DNA of 50,005 nt, taken from an uncultured Lachnospiraceae bacterium (GTDB taxonomy: Bacteria > Bacillota > Clostridia > Lachnospirales > Lachnospiraceae). The position numbers were made by a program, and so were the translations under genes. Location of the stretch: positions 1 to 50,005 of the forward strand of contig CAJUQJ010000030.1 in NCBI GenBank assembly GCA_910588215.1, written 5' to 3'. This document shows positions 16,725-26,058 of this stretch, piece by piece (position 1 is the stretch's first letter; each line of letters starts with the position of its first letter). The notes under the pieces were generated by a model. It was given only the letters and a program-made list of their open reading frames with translations. It was not told the DNA's origin and made no database searches.

Positions 16725-17111
16725 ATGAAATTTGTATGTTTGGGCAGAGTACAGGAAGAGCAGGAAATTTTAAAGCAGGAATATAAGTCGGCGGAATATC
16801 TGGGTGAAGTCAGAATGGGTGAGATTCATTTGTTCTATCGTTATTTTATCAAGACCAGGTATATATCTTACGGAGAATTGCGGCAGGCATACCTGCGGGA
16901 AGAAAGTGGTGAGAGCGGAGAGTTTCTGTTGAAAGAATTCTATTTAATGTTGAAGGCTGCGGATGGCGGACTTCATAAATTGCGCATGGAGCGGGAAGTC
17001 AATGTGAGGGCAGTGCTAGCCGGTCTGGAAGAGACACATAAAGAGGTTAAGATCGGATTCGAGCGTTCTGAGCAGAAGGAGCGGTATGGAGTGCCCTATA
17101 AAAAAGAATAA
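16725..17111 (+). CDS. Hypothetical protein, 128 residues
   Basis: I do not recognise this protein. It is soluble, charged and without cysteine clusters or membrane segments; residues 1-65 look like a mixed alpha/beta fold (MKFVCLGRVQEEQEILK ... MGEIHLFYRYFIKTRYISYGELRQAYLR). The C-terminal half is helical and basic. The AAAGGA site and ATG are well placed. It follows the tRNA terminator. A TATAAT-like hexamer lies at 16702-16707, within or next to a copy of the 19-base repeat at 16683-16701. The downstream nrdD gene has its own promoter. Confidence 0.65.
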   Translation: MKFVCLGRVQEEQEILKQEYKSAEYLGEVRMGEIHLFYRYFIKTRYISYGELRQAYLREESGESGEFLLKEFYLMLKAADGGLHKLRMEREVNVRAVLAGLEETHKEVKIGFERSEQKERYGVPYKKE

Positions 17112-17127
17112 AACAGCGCACAGTACC

Positions 17128-17195
17128 TTGACAGCATAGAAAACAATGATACAATATATAGTATGCGCGATGTACCTTTACCATATATTTTGTAC
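17128..17195 (+). promoter_or_regulatory. nrdD promoter with two NrdR-box-like sites
   Basis: TTGACA (17128-17133) and TACAAT (17150-17155) are 16 bp apart. A 16-base site at 17149-17164 matches the NrdR box consensus (acaCWATATATWGTGT) at 14 positions and overlaps the -10. A weaker site at 17180-17195 matches at 11. Their starts are 31 bp apart, the three-helical-turn spacing typical of paired NrdR boxes. Confidence 0.7.
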
Positions 17196-17258
17196 CATAT
17201 GGTGTGTGGTTGGATAGAAGTTTTAGAGATGGAAAGGAAAATGGGTGGGGTTTTGTAA

Positions 17259-19421
17259 ATGAAGATCATTAAAAGAAGTGGCGCGGAAGTAGCTTTTGAT
17301 CTGGAGAAGATCATAGCGGCAATCTGTAAGGCGAATAACAGTGTGAAGACAGAAGAGAAGCTGACAGATGAAGAAATTGATGAGATTGCCGAGGTGGTGG
17401 CGGCAAATTGCGAGGACATGAAGCGTTCTCCCAGCGTGGAAGAGATTCAGGATATGGTAGAGAATCAGTTGATGAAATACCGTGCTTATACGATGGCCAG
17501 GAATTATATTACTTATCGGTATAAAAGGGCGCTCGTCAGGAAGTCAAATTCTACGGACGAACAGATCTTGAGTCTACTGGAGTGTAACAATGAGGAAGTG
17601 AAACAGGAAAATTCCAATAAGAATCCGACGGTCAACAGCGTGCAGCGTGACTATATGGCGGGAGAGGTGAGCAAGGATATCACAAGGCGTTTTCTGCTGC
17701 CGCCGGATATTGTGGAGGCACATGAGAAGGGAATCATCCATTTTCATGACGCGGATTATTTTGCCCAGCATATGCATAACTGCTGTCTGGTCAATCTGGA
17801 GGATATGCTACAGAACGGTACGGTGGTCAGCGAGACAATGATCGATACGCCGAAGAGTTTTTCTACGGCCTGCAATGTGGCTACGCAGAGTATCGCCCAG
17901 ATTGCCAGCTGCCAATATGGTGGACAGAGTATTTCACTTTCCCATTTGGCACCTTTCGTACAGGTAAGCCGGGAGAAATTCCGCAGGGAAGTGAGAAGAG
18001 AGATGGAGGAGGCCGGTATCGCAGCTTCCGAAGAGCAGATCAAGCAGATCGCTGAGAGACGGGTCAAAGATGAGATCAAGCGAGGCGTACAGATCATTCA
18101 ATATCAGGTCATCACGCTGATGACGACCAATGGACAGGCGCCTTTTATCACGGTATTTATGTATATTGATGAGGTGCCGGAGGGACAGCTCAGGGATGAT
18201 CTGGCAATGATCGTCGAGGAGATGCTGATTCAGCGGATTCAAGGAGTCAAGAATGAAAAGGGTGTTTATATCACGCCGGCTTTTCCGAAGTTGATCTATG
18301 TGCTGGAGGAGGATAATGTCCGAGAGGGCACGAAATACTGGTATCTGACAAAACTGGCGGCACAGTGTACCGCGAAACGGATGGTGCCGGATTATATCTC
18401 GGAGAAGATCATGAAGAAGATGAAAGACGGCAACTGCTATACCTGTATGGGATGTCGGTCTTTTCTGACGGTTTATCATGACGAGAATGACCAGCCTAAA
18501 TTCTATGGCAGGTTTAATCAAGGCGTAGTGACGCTGAATCTGGTGGACGCGGCCTGTTCGTCCGGTAAAGACAGGAAGAAATTCTGGGAGATCATGGACG
18601 AGCGGCTGGAACTTTGTCGGCGGGCGCTTATGTGCCGCCACAACCGCCTAAAGGGCACGCCTTCCGATGTGGCGCCGATTCTTTGGCAGAATGGGGCGTT
18701 GGCAAGGCTGAAGAAGGGTGAGAAGATTGATAAACTCTTGTATAACGGGTATTCCACGATATCATTAGGCTATGCCGGTCTATGTGAGTGTGTTCGGTAT
18801 ATGACCGGAAAGAGCCATACGGATCCGGAGGCCACACCTTTTGCTTTGAAAATTATGCAGTATCTGAACAATGCATGTAAAGAGTGGCGCGAAGAGACGA
18901 GTATTGACTTCAGCCTGTATGGTACACCGTTAGAATCTACGACTTATAAATTTGCAAAATGCTTACAGAACCGCTTTGGAGTGATCGAAGGGGTGACGGA
19001 TAGGAATTATATCACCAACAGCTATCATGTGCATGTGACGGAAGGTATCAACGCCTTTGATAAGCTGAAATTTGAGTCACAGTTTCAGGAGTTGTCGCCG
19101 GGTGGGGCTATCAGTTATGTGGAAGTACCTAATATGGAGAATAATCTGGAAGCGGTGCTTTCGGTGATGCAGTATATTTATGATAACATTATGTATGCGG
19201 AGTTGAACACAAAGAGTGATTATTGCCAGAAATGTGATTACCACGGGGAAATTCAGATTGTTACGGATACGGATGGTAAGCTTGTTTGGAAATGTCCCAA
19301 CTGCGGCAATACAGAGCAGGACAAGATGAATGTGGCAAGAAGGACTTGTGGTTATATCGGAACCCAATTCTGGAACCAGGGACGTACCCAGGAGATCAAG
19401 GAGAGGGTGCTGCATCTGTAA
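17259..19421 (+). CDS. nrdD: Anaerobic ribonucleoside-triphosphate reductase
   Basis: Class III ribonucleotide reductase, 720 residues, making deoxynucleotides without oxygen. Residues 1-90 form an ATP-cone allosteric domain (MKIIKRSGAEVAFDLEKI). The glycyl-radical core spans the middle. The C-terminus has four zinc-binding cysteines (CQKC ... CPNC) and the radical loop RRTCGYIGTQFWNQGR with Gly698. It is preceded by NrdR-box-like sites, consistent with repression by NrdR (no nrdR gene in the window), and followed 145 bp later by its activase. A 7-bp stem GACTGAA/TTCAGTC at 19451-19472 lies in that gap. Confidence 0.97.
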   Translation: MKIIKRSGAEVAFDLEKIIAAICKANNSVKTEEKLTDEEIDEIAEVVAANCEDMKRSPSVEEIQDMVENQLMKYRAYTMARNYITYRYKRALVRKSNSTDEQILSLLECNNEEVKQENSNKNPTVNSVQRDYMAGEVSKDITRRFLLPPDIVEAHEKGIIHFHDADYFAQHMHNCCLVNLEDMLQNGTVVSETMIDTPKSFSTACNVATQSIAQIASCQYGGQSISLSHLAPFVQVSREKFRREVRREMEEAGIAASEEQIKQIAERRVKDEIKRGVQIIQYQVITLMTTNGQAPFITVFMYIDEVPEGQLRDDLAMIVEEMLIQRIQGVKNEKGVYITPAFPKLIYVLEEDNVREGTKYWYLTKLAAQCTAKRMVPDYISEKIMKKMKDGNCYTCMGCRSFLTVYHDENDQPKFYGRFNQGVVTLNLVDAACSSGKDRKKFWEIMDERLELCRRALMCRHNRLKGTPSDVAPILWQNGALARLKKGEKIDKLLYNGYSTISLGYAGLCECVRYMTGKSHTDPEATPFALKIMQYLNNACKEWREETSIDFSLYGTPLESTTYKFAKCLQNRFGVIEGVTDRNYITNSYHVHVTEGINAFDKLKFESQFQELSPGGAISYVEVPNMENNLEAVLSVMQYIYDNIMYAELNTKSDYCQKCDYHGEIQIVTDTDGKLVWKCPNCGNTEQDKMNVARRTCGYIGTQFWNQGRTQEIKERVLHL

Positions 19422-19566
19422 ATAAGTAGTCAAGTGCAGTACTTAAAGCGGACTGAAACTCCTCATTCAGTCGGCTTGTACATGAAAATTCATCCTGCGT
19501 GTAAGGTAGCGGTAATCAGTGTGGGTTATACGGGAGGATTTGACCTGAGTTCAAGGGAGAGGGTAA

Positions 19567-20088
19567 ATGAACTACTCTGAGATTAAGAATTGTGATATTG
19601 CAAATGGGCCGGGTGTTCGGGTGACGCTTTTCGTCAGCGGGTGTACGCATCATTGTGAGGGCTGCTTTAATGAGATGACTTGGGATTTTGCTTACGGGAT
19701 GCCCTTTGATGAAGAGGTGGAAGAGAGGATGCTTGCCTATTTGGAGCCGGCTTATATCGCAGGCCTGACACTTCTTGGCGGAGAGCCGATGGAGTATGGG
19801 AATTGGCAAGTGCTGTTACCTTTTCTGAAAAAAGTGCGGGAGAGATATCCGGAGAAAAATATCTGGTGTTATACGGGGTATCGTTTCGAGGAGGATATTA
19901 TGGAACGGTTCTGCGGACAGTGGACGGAAATGAAAGAATTTCTGGGCTGCATCGATGTGCTGGTGGATGGTGAATTTATTCTGGCGCAGAAGGATATCAG
20001 TCTACAGTTCCGGGGATCGCGCAACCAGAGAATCATTCTGGTGCAGGAATCGCTGAAGTGCGGGGAGACAGTGCTGTGGCGGGAATAA
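19567..20088 (+). CDS. nrdG: Anaerobic ribonucleotide reductase activating protein
   Basis: Radical SAM activase that installs the glycyl radical on NrdD, 173 residues. The [4Fe-4S]-binding CxxxCxxC motif is in SGCTHHCEGCFN near residue 25, followed by the SAM-binding LTLLGGEPM region. AAGGGAGAGG precedes the ATG. It pairs with nrdD upstream and ends before a strong terminator at 20166-20199, closing the nrdDG unit. Confidence 0.96.
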   Translation: MNYSEIKNCDIANGPGVRVTLFVSGCTHHCEGCFNEMTWDFAYGMPFDEEVEERMLAYLEPAYIAGLTLLGGEPMEYGNWQVLLPFLKKVRERYPEKNIWCYTGYRFEEDIMERFCGQWTEMKEFLGCIDVLVDGEFILAQKDISLQFRGSRNQRIILVQESLKCGETVLWRE

Positions 20089-20165
20089 GACCCGGATGAA
20101 AGTGAATGAGAATAAAGCAATTAGATCGATAGGAAACGATCGAGAATAGTCAGATGTAGATAGAG

Positions 20166-20199
20166 GGGAAGGAAGAACAGGTGTAATCCTTCCCTTTTT
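20166..20199 (+). terminator. Intrinsic terminator of nrdDG
   Basis: GGGAAGGA (20166-20173) and TCCTTCCC (20187-20194) with a following T-run. The rest of the 298-bp gap 20089-20386 contains a TTGACT at 20254-20259 without a clear -10, TACAAT at 20299-20304, and a palindrome TATGATCATA at 20331-20340. Confidence 0.85.
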
Positions 20200-20386
20200 G
20201 TTTTGAGGGAGTCGAATTTCCGCTAGCAAACTGACAGGGTATCAAATCCTCTCTTGACTTTAGCGATTAAAAGTGTTAAAGTGTGAAAGGCAGTCTTTTA
20301 CAATAGAAGCATACACTTCTAAAACTTGTTTATGATCATAGCGGTATCATTATGCAGCATATGCGTGTTTAGGAAAGGAGTCTGTT

Positions 20387-20785
20387 ATGTCATCATTGGA
20401 AGAAATTAGAAATCGATTTAAGAACGATCATTTTGCGACGGATGCCACAGGCGTTGTCATCGATTGTGCAGAACCGGGGAGGGCAGTCTGTTCCCTGACT
20501 TTAGAGGAACGGCATATGAATGAGAATAAAGTACCCATGGGAGGTGCGATCTTTACTCTGGCAGACATTGCCTGCGCTGTTGCGGCCAATGGGTATTCGG
20601 AGAAGGTGACGGTCAGTCAGCAGGCATCTATCACCTTTCTGACTTCGGCTAAGGGAGGACAGCTGATTGCGGAAGCTTTCTGTCTGAGAGAAGGGCATAC
20701 GACGGCGCTCTATGAGGTGAAGGTGCATGACGAACTGGGGACTTATGTGGCCCACGCCACGATGAACGGATACATCATTAGATAG
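20387..20785 (+). CDS. PaaI-family hotdog thioesterase
   Basis: A 132-residue single hotdog-domain protein of the PaaI family, which hydrolyses aryl- or acyl-CoA esters. The family core is visible: NENKVPMGGAIFTLADIACAVAAN, where the MGGAIFTLAD stretch replaces the HGG..F.LAD of classic PaaI, followed by the C-terminal YEVKVHDELGTYVAHATMNGYI. AGGAAAGGAG precedes the ATG. It stands at the head of the CoA-ligase/symporter/indolepyruvate oxidoreductase module, so it may recycle CoA from dead-end aryl-CoA esters. The exact substrate is unknown. Confidence 0.85.
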   Translation: MSSLEEIRNRFKNDHFATDATGVVIDCAEPGRAVCSLTLEERHMNENKVPMGGAIFTLADIACAVAANGYSEKVTVSQQASITFLTSAKGGQLIAEAFCLREGHTTALYEVKVHDELGTYVAHATMNGYIIR

Positions 20786-20788
20786 CAT

Positions 20789-20858
20789 GCGATACGCAAC
20801 AAGCGATATATAATATGCGATACATAATGAGTGATATTTAATAAATGATCTACAATGT
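20789..20858 (+). repeat. Degenerate 14-bp tandem repeat, five units
   Basis: Units start at 20789, 20803, 20817, 20831 and 20845, each exactly 14 bp: GCGATACGCAACAA, GCGATATATAATAT, GCGATACATAATGA, GTGATATTTAATAA, ATGATCTACAATGT. The array fills the gap between the thioesterase and the ligase ribosome site. Confidence 0.75.
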
Positions 20859-20878
20859 GACTAAGGAGGAATCATGTC

Positions 20879-22516
20879 ATGGTGATTACGGAGTTTTTGG
20901 AGCGAAACGCCCGTTTGTACGGTTCGGATACGGCCTTGGTGGAACTTAATCCCTCTCAGGAGCGGGACAGCGCGGTGACCTGGCGGGAGGCGAGCCTGAT
21001 CGAGAGTGCGGGGAATGGAGCGCCTTATCGCCGGGAGTTAAGTTGGACGGATTTTGACAGGCGTGCGAACCGCTTCGCGAATCTGCTTTTAAGCCGTGGA
21101 TTGAAACGAGAGACGAAGGTAGGTATTCTGATGATGAATTGCTTGGAATGGCTGCCCATCTATTTCGGGATCCTGAAGGCGGGAGGTGTGGCCGTGCCCT
21201 TGAATTTCCGATATTCCGCGGATGAGATCAAGTACTGCTTGGAACTGGCGGACGTAGAGGTGCTTGTTTTCGGACCGGAGTTTATCAGTCGTATGGATAT
21301 GATCGCTGGAGAACTGCCGGGTGTGCGGACGATGTTCTTTCCGGGACCGGAGGGACCTTCCTATACGGAAAACTGCCTGAAGCTGATGGGATTTTGCTCT
21401 TCCAGTGCGCCGCCGGTGGCTCTTAAAGAGACGGATCATGCGGCTATCTATTTTTCTTCCGGTACCACCGGATTTCCGAAGGCGATTCTGCATGATCATC
21501 TGGCGCTGCGTTCCTCCTGCGAGACGGAACAGAATCACCATGGACAGAAGAAGGAGGATGTGTTCCTCTGTATTCCGCCGCTTTATCATACCGGTGCGAA
21601 GATGCACTGGTTTGGTTCACTGATCACAGCCGGTAAGGCGGTGCTTCTGCGGGGCGTAAAGCCTGAGTGGATTCTGCGGGCGGTGACGGAAGAACAGTGT
21701 ACCATCGTGTGGCTGTTGGTGCCCTGGGCACAGGATCTTCTGGATGCAATTGATACCGGTAAGGTGGAGATGGAGCATTACTTGCTGGAGCAGTGGCGGT
21801 TGATGCATATCGGGGCACAACCCGTGCCGCCCAGTCTGATTCAGCGTTGGAAGAAGCATTTTCCGCATCATCAATACGATACCAACTATGGACTCAGTGA
21901 ATCTATCGGGCCCGGGTGTGTGCATTTGGGTGTGGAAAATATACATAAAGTAGGCGCTATCGGCAAGCCGGGCTATCACTGGGAAGCGAAGATCGTGAAT
22001 GAACGGGGAGAAGAGACTGCGCAGGGTGAAGTGGGTGAACTGATTGTCCATGGGCCGGGGGTCATGCTCTGCTATTATAAGAATCCGGAGGCTACCGACG
22101 AAGTTATAAAGGATAGATGGCTCTATACCGGAGATATGGCCCGTATGGATGAGGACGGGTTTATCTATCTGGTAGACCGTAAGAAGGATGTGATCATTTC
22201 CGGCGGTGAGAACCTGTATCCGGTACAGATCGAGGATTTCCTGCGCAGGAACGATAAGATCAAGGATGTGGCGGTGATCGGCCTGCCGGATGCACGACTC
22301 GGTGAGATCGCGGCGGCTATCATCAGCCTGAAAGAGGATGTTTCCTGCACTGAAGAGGAGATCATGGAATTCTGCAGGGAATTGCCAAGATATAAGCGGC
22401 CGAAGAAGATCATCTTCGATGAAGTGCCTCGGAATCCGACCGGGAAGATCGAGAAGCCGGTGTTGAGAGAGCGCTACTGTCACGGCAGTCTGGTAGAAGC
22501 ACAGATCAGTAATTAG
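20879..22516 (+). CDS. AMP-forming acyl-CoA ligase
   Basis: A 545-residue adenylating enzyme that activates a carboxylic acid to its CoA thioester. Signature motifs are YFSSGTTGFPKAI (about residue 200), NYGLSES, YTGDMARMDEDGFIYLVDRKKDVIISGGENLYP and the catalytic-lysine PRNPTGKIEK near the C-terminus. The substrate could be a medium-chain or aryl acid. AAGGAGGA lies eight bases before the chosen ATG at 20879; another ATG at 20874 is out of frame and stops after three codons. It is followed by a transporter and the iorAB genes, so aryl or branched acids linked to keto-acid oxidation are likely. Confidence 0.88.
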   Translation: MVITEFLERNARLYGSDTALVELNPSQERDSAVTWREASLIESAGNGAPYRRELSWTDFDRRANRFANLLLSRGLKRETKVGILMMNCLEWLPIYFGILKAGGVAVPLNFRYSADEIKYCLELADVEVLVFGPEFISRMDMIAGELPGVRTMFFPGPEGPSYTENCLKLMGFCSSSAPPVALKETDHAAIYFSSGTTGFPKAILHDHLALRSSCETEQNHHGQKKEDVFLCIPPLYHTGAKMHWFGSLITAGKAVLLRGVKPEWILRAVTEEQCTIVWLLVPWAQDLLDAIDTGKVEMEHYLLEQWRLMHIGAQPVPPSLIQRWKKHFPHHQYDTNYGLSESIGPGCVHLGVENIHKVGAIGKPGYHWEAKIVNERGEETAQGEVGELIVHGPGVMLCYYKNPEATDEVIKDRWLYTGDMARMDEDGFIYLVDRKKDVIISGGENLYPVQIEDFLRRNDKIKDVAVIGLPDARLGEIAAAIISLKEDVSCTEEEIMEFCRELPRYKRPKKIIFDEVPRNPTGKIEKPVLRERYCHGSLVEAQISN

Positions 22517-22607
22517 TTACAGGCAGTATGCAGCGTTCGTGGACTGTGCTGCAGACGGGCAGTCTTGGACGTAACATATGTTTTGAGTACAAGGGGAGGA
22601 AATGGAG

Positions 22608-24158
22608 ATGGATCTTTTTATCAAATTAGTGATGCTTATCATCTTCTTCGGGGTGATGATCGGAATCGGGCTTTACTGTCGGAAACATGCTACCGATGTG
22701 AATGGGTTCGTGTTGGGTGGCAGGAGTGTAGGACCGTGGCTTACTGCTTTTGCCTATGGAACAAGCTATTTTTCGGCGGTGGTATTTGTTGGGTATGCGG
22801 GGCAGTTTGGATGGAAATACGGTATCGCCGCAACCTGGGCAGGTCTTGGGAACGCTTTTCTTGGTTCCTTGCTCGCATGGGCGGTGTTGGGGCGTCGTAC
22901 CCGTATCATGACGCAGCATTTGGACAGCGCCACCATGCCGCAGTTTTTTGGAGAACGGTTTGAGAGCAAGCCTTTAAAGCTTGCGGCTTCGGCGATCATC
23001 TTTATCTTTTTGATTCCTTATACGGCCAGCCTCTATAACGGATTGAGCCGACTGTTTGGGATGGCTTTCGACATTGATTACAGCGTGTGCGTGATCGTGA
23101 TGGCAGTGCTCACCGGAGTCTATGTCATTGCGGGCGGCTATATGGCTACTGCCATCAACGACTTTATTCAGGGTATCATTATGATATTCGGTATCGTGGC
23201 CGTGGTGGCGGCAGTGTTAAACAGCCAGGGAGGGTTCCTGGCGGCGCTGGATGCGCTGGCGGCGGTGAGCGATGAGTCGGTGTCCGCGGCGCCGGGGGTA
23301 TTTAACTCCTTCTTTGGGCCGGATCCGGTGGGCCTTCTTGGAGTGGTGCTCCTTACCAGTCTGGGAACCTGGGGACTGCCCCAGATGGTGCAGAAATTCT
23401 ACGCCATCAAGAGCGAGAGCGCGATCAACAAGGGGATGATCATTTCCACGGTATTTGCGACGATCGTTTCGGGCGGCTGTTATTTTCTGGGCGGTTTCGG
23501 GCGCCTTTTTAGTGACAAAATTGATATTGCAGCGAATGGGTATGATTCGGTGGTGCCAACGATGCTGTCAGGGCTGCCCACGATCCTGATCGCAGTGGTG
23601 GTCATTCTGGTGCTTTCGGCTTCCATGTCCACGCTGTCTTCCCTGGTTTTGGCATCCAGTTCAACCTTGACGCTGGATTTCATTAAAGGTAATATTATGA
23701 AAGAGATGGATGACAGGGAACAGGTGAAATGGATGCGTGCACTGCTGGTGGTATTTATTGCGATCTCCGTAGTGCTGGCGCTGATCCAATACCGGTCCAA
23801 CGTTACCTTTATCGCGCAGCTCATGGGTGTGAGCTGGGGTGCACTGGCCGGGGCTTTTCTGGCGCCCTTCCTCTATGGACTGTACTGGAAGCGGACAACG
23901 AAGGCGGCTTGCTGGGCGAGTTTTCTGTTTTCTACAGTGGTGATGTTAGCCAATATCTTCTTTCGGCCGAGTTTTCCGACACTCTTACAGTCACCGATCA
24001 ATGCCGGTGCCTTCTGTATGCTGGCCGGACTGGTGATCGTGCCGGTAGTGAGTGTGGTGACGAAAGCACCCGGACAAAAGAAATTAGAGGAAATCTTCTC
24101 CTGCTATGACAAAAAGGTGACGGTTTCCGTGAAAGATTCCATCGGGGATCAAAATTAG
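22608..24158 (+). CDS. Sodium:solute symporter (SSS family)
   Basis: A 516-residue polytopic membrane protein of the SSS family (PutP/PanF-like) with about 13 hydrophobic segments. Typical sequences are GFVLGGRSVGPWLTAFAYGTSYFSAVVFVGYAGQ near residue 35 and GGYMATAINDFIQGIIMIFG near residue 180. It probably imports a carboxylate with Na+. Two in-frame ATGs are possible. GGGGAGG ends two bases before 22602 and eight bases before 22608, so 22608 is chosen. Its place between a CoA ligase and iorA suggests that it supplies the acid used by the ligase. Confidence 0.88.
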   Translation: MDLFIKLVMLIIFFGVMIGIGLYCRKHATDVNGFVLGGRSVGPWLTAFAYGTSYFSAVVFVGYAGQFGWKYGIAATWAGLGNAFLGSLLAWAVLGRRTRIMTQHLDSATMPQFFGERFESKPLKLAASAIIFIFLIPYTASLYNGLSRLFGMAFDIDYSVCVIVMAVLTGVYVIAGGYMATAINDFIQGIIMIFGIVAVVAAVLNSQGGFLAALDALAAVSDESVSAAPGVFNSFFGPDPVGLLGVVLLTSLGTWGLPQMVQKFYAIKSESAINKGMIISTVFATIVSGGCYFLGGFGRLFSDKIDIAANGYDSVVPTMLSGLPTILIAVVVILVLSASMSTLSSLVLASSSTLTLDFIKGNIMKEMDDREQVKWMRALLVVFIAISVVLALIQYRSNVTFIAQLMGVSWGALAGAFLAPFLYGLYWKRTTKAACWASFLFSTVVMLANIFFRPSFPTLLQSPINAGAFCMLAGLVIVPVVSVVTKAPGQKKLEEIFSCYDKKVTVSVKDSIGDQN

Positions 24159-24188
24159 AGCAGAGTTATTTAAGGAGGAAAAGGATAT

Positions 24189-25916
24189 ATGAAAACACTT
24201 ATGCTTGGCAACGAGGCGGTTGCGAGGGGCCTTTATGAAGGCGGTTGCTGCTTCGTATCCAGTTATCCGGGAACGCCCAGCACGGAGATCACGGAGTGTG
24301 CGGCGAAGTATGAGGAATTATATGCGGAGTGGGCGCCTAATGAGAAGGTGGCTCTTGAAGCAGCACTTGGCGCCTGTCTTTCAGGAAAGAGAAGCTTCTG
24401 TGCCATGAAACATGTGGGACTGAATGTGGCGGCGGATCCTCTTTTTACCATATCTTATACGGGCGTAAATGCCGGGCTTGTGATCGGCGTGGCCGATGAC
24501 GCCGGGATGCACAGCTCCCAGAACGAACAGGATTCAAGACATTACGCGCAGGCGTCGAAGATTCCCATGCTGGAGCCATCGGATTCTGCGGAAGCGATCA
24601 GCTTTACGAAGCTGGCTTATGAGCTGTCGGAAACATACGATACGGCAGTGCTGCTTAAGATGTGTACTCGCGTCAGTCATTCTCAGAGTGTGGTGGAGAC
24701 AGGAGAGCGGGTGCTGCCTGCACAGAGAAAATATGAGAAAAATCCCGGGAAATACATCATGATGCCGGCCAATGCCAAGAAACGTCACCCGGAGGTGGAG
24801 GCGCGCACGAAAGCGCTGACGGCATGGGCGGAAACGGCTAAGATCAACAGGATCGAGGAAGGCAGCGACAAATCCTGTGGTATCATCACTTCTTCCACCT
24901 GTTACCAGTATGTGAAAGAAGCATTTGGAGACACCTACCCGGTATTGAAATTGGGTATGATCTGGCCCATGCCGGAGCAGAAGATCAAAGACTTTGCGAC
25001 TATGGTCGAGAAACTTGTGGTGGTGGAGGAGTTGGATAGCTTTATCGAAGCCCACTGCAGGAATCTGGGGCTTAAGGTGTCCGGCAAAGACCTGTTCTCC
25101 AATATCGGGGAGCTTAGCCAGAACTTGGTAAAAGAGAAGCTGGGCGGGAACGTGCAGGCGGGAGCAGCGCTTGATGAAGTCATTCCGGCCAGACCTCCCG
25201 TAATGTGCGCAGGTTGTCCGCATCGCAGTATTTTCTATGTTTTGAAAAAGATGAATCTCACGGTATTGGGCGATATCGGCTGCTATACGCTTGGTGCAGT
25301 GCAGCCGCTCAGTGCGATTGACACTACGGTGTGTATGGGGGCTTCTGTATCCGGGCTTCACGGGTTTGTGAAGGCGGGAGATGGGGAGAATGCGAGAAGA
25401 ACAGTGGCAGTCATCGGTGATTCCACGTTCATTCATTCCGGCGTTACGGGTCTGATCAATATCGCCTATAATGAGTCTGATTCCACCGTGATCATTTTGG
25501 ATAACTCTATCACAGGTATGACGGGCCATCAGCAAAATCCTACCACAGGCTATAACCTGAAAGGGGATCCCTGTACGAAGATCGATCTGGAGAGTCTGTG
25601 CCATGCTGTGGGGATCAAACGGGTAAGGGTGGTGGACCCTTACGACATGGAGATCTGCCAGACAGTGATCGAAGAGGAACTGGAGGCGAAGGAGCCTTCC
25701 GTTATCATTTCCCGTCGTCCCTGTGCGCTGCTTAAGTATGTGAAGCATCCCGGGCCGATCTGTTCCGATCCGGAGAAATGCAAAGGCTGTAAGGCCTGCA
25801 TGAAGATTGGATGTCCGGCGATCAGCATGGTGGACGGTAAGGCGAAGATCGATGCGACATTGTGTGTAGGATGCGGTGTGTGTGAGCAGCTTTGCAAATT
25901 TGATGCGTTGGGATAA
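24189..25916 (+). CDS. iorA: Indolepyruvate:ferredoxin oxidoreductase, alpha subunit
   Basis: Large TPP- and [4Fe-4S]-containing subunit (575 residues) that oxidatively decarboxylates aryl pyruvates to aryl-acetyl-CoA with reduction of ferredoxin. It shows the N-terminal SSYPGTPSTEI and the TPP-binding VIGDSTFIHSGVTGLINIAYN ... ILDNSITGMTGHQQNP. Two C-terminal ferredoxin motifs follow, CKGCKACMKIGCP and CVGCGVCEQLCKF. AAGGAGG lies ten bases upstream. The beta subunit follows after a 142-bp gap. Reduced ferredoxin could be reoxidised by the RNF complex encoded in the same window. Confidence 0.95.
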   Translation: MKTLMLGNEAVARGLYEGGCCFVSSYPGTPSTEITECAAKYEELYAEWAPNEKVALEAALGACLSGKRSFCAMKHVGLNVAADPLFTISYTGVNAGLVIGVADDAGMHSSQNEQDSRHYAQASKIPMLEPSDSAEAISFTKLAYELSETYDTAVLLKMCTRVSHSQSVVETGERVLPAQRKYEKNPGKYIMMPANAKKRHPEVEARTKALTAWAETAKINRIEEGSDKSCGIITSSTCYQYVKEAFGDTYPVLKLGMIWPMPEQKIKDFATMVEKLVVVEELDSFIEAHCRNLGLKVSGKDLFSNIGELSQNLVKEKLGGNVQAGAALDEVIPARPPVMCAGCPHRSIFYVLKKMNLTVLGDIGCYTLGAVQPLSAIDTTVCMGASVSGLHGFVKAGDGENARRTVAVIGDSTFIHSGVTGLINIAYNESDSTVIILDNSITGMTGHQQNPTTGYNLKGDPCTKIDLESLCHAVGIKRVRVVDPYDMEICQTVIEEELEAKEPSVIISRRPCALLKYVKHPGPICSDPEKCKGCKACMKIGCPAISMVDGKAKIDATLCVGCGVCEQLCKFDALG

Positions 25917-25934
25917 ATACATGATAATCCCCTG

Positions 25935-25969
25935 TCATACGCAGCCTGCCGTCCGGCGGGCCGTATGGA
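25935..25969 (+). other. GC-rich hairpin between iorA and iorB
   Basis: CATACG and CGTATG enclose GCCTGCCG/CGGCGGGC in the 142-bp iorA-iorB gap. It has no T-run and may act as an mRNA processing or stabilising structure that adjusts the two subunits. It contains the 13-base word ACGCAGCCTGCCG, also found at 1340-1352. Confidence 0.5.
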
Positions 25970-26058
25970 TGGCGGGGACGAAACCGTAAAATCTGTAATG
26001 ATAAATTCATACTTGGTGGCATAAATTTGTACACTGAGAAAGGAGCATGGTTATAAGC

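Noticed and set aside
20789..20858. CRISPR array
   Set aside because: Units are 14 bp, contiguous and degenerate, with no spacers or cas genes.
21617..22483. 288-codon minus-strand frame opposite the acyl-CoA ligase
   Set aside because: Shadow of a gene with intact adenylation motifs on the other strand.
24534..25922. 462-codon minus-strand frame opposite iorA
   Set aside because: Shadow frame caused by codon bias; the plus strand carries clear TPP and ferredoxin motifs.
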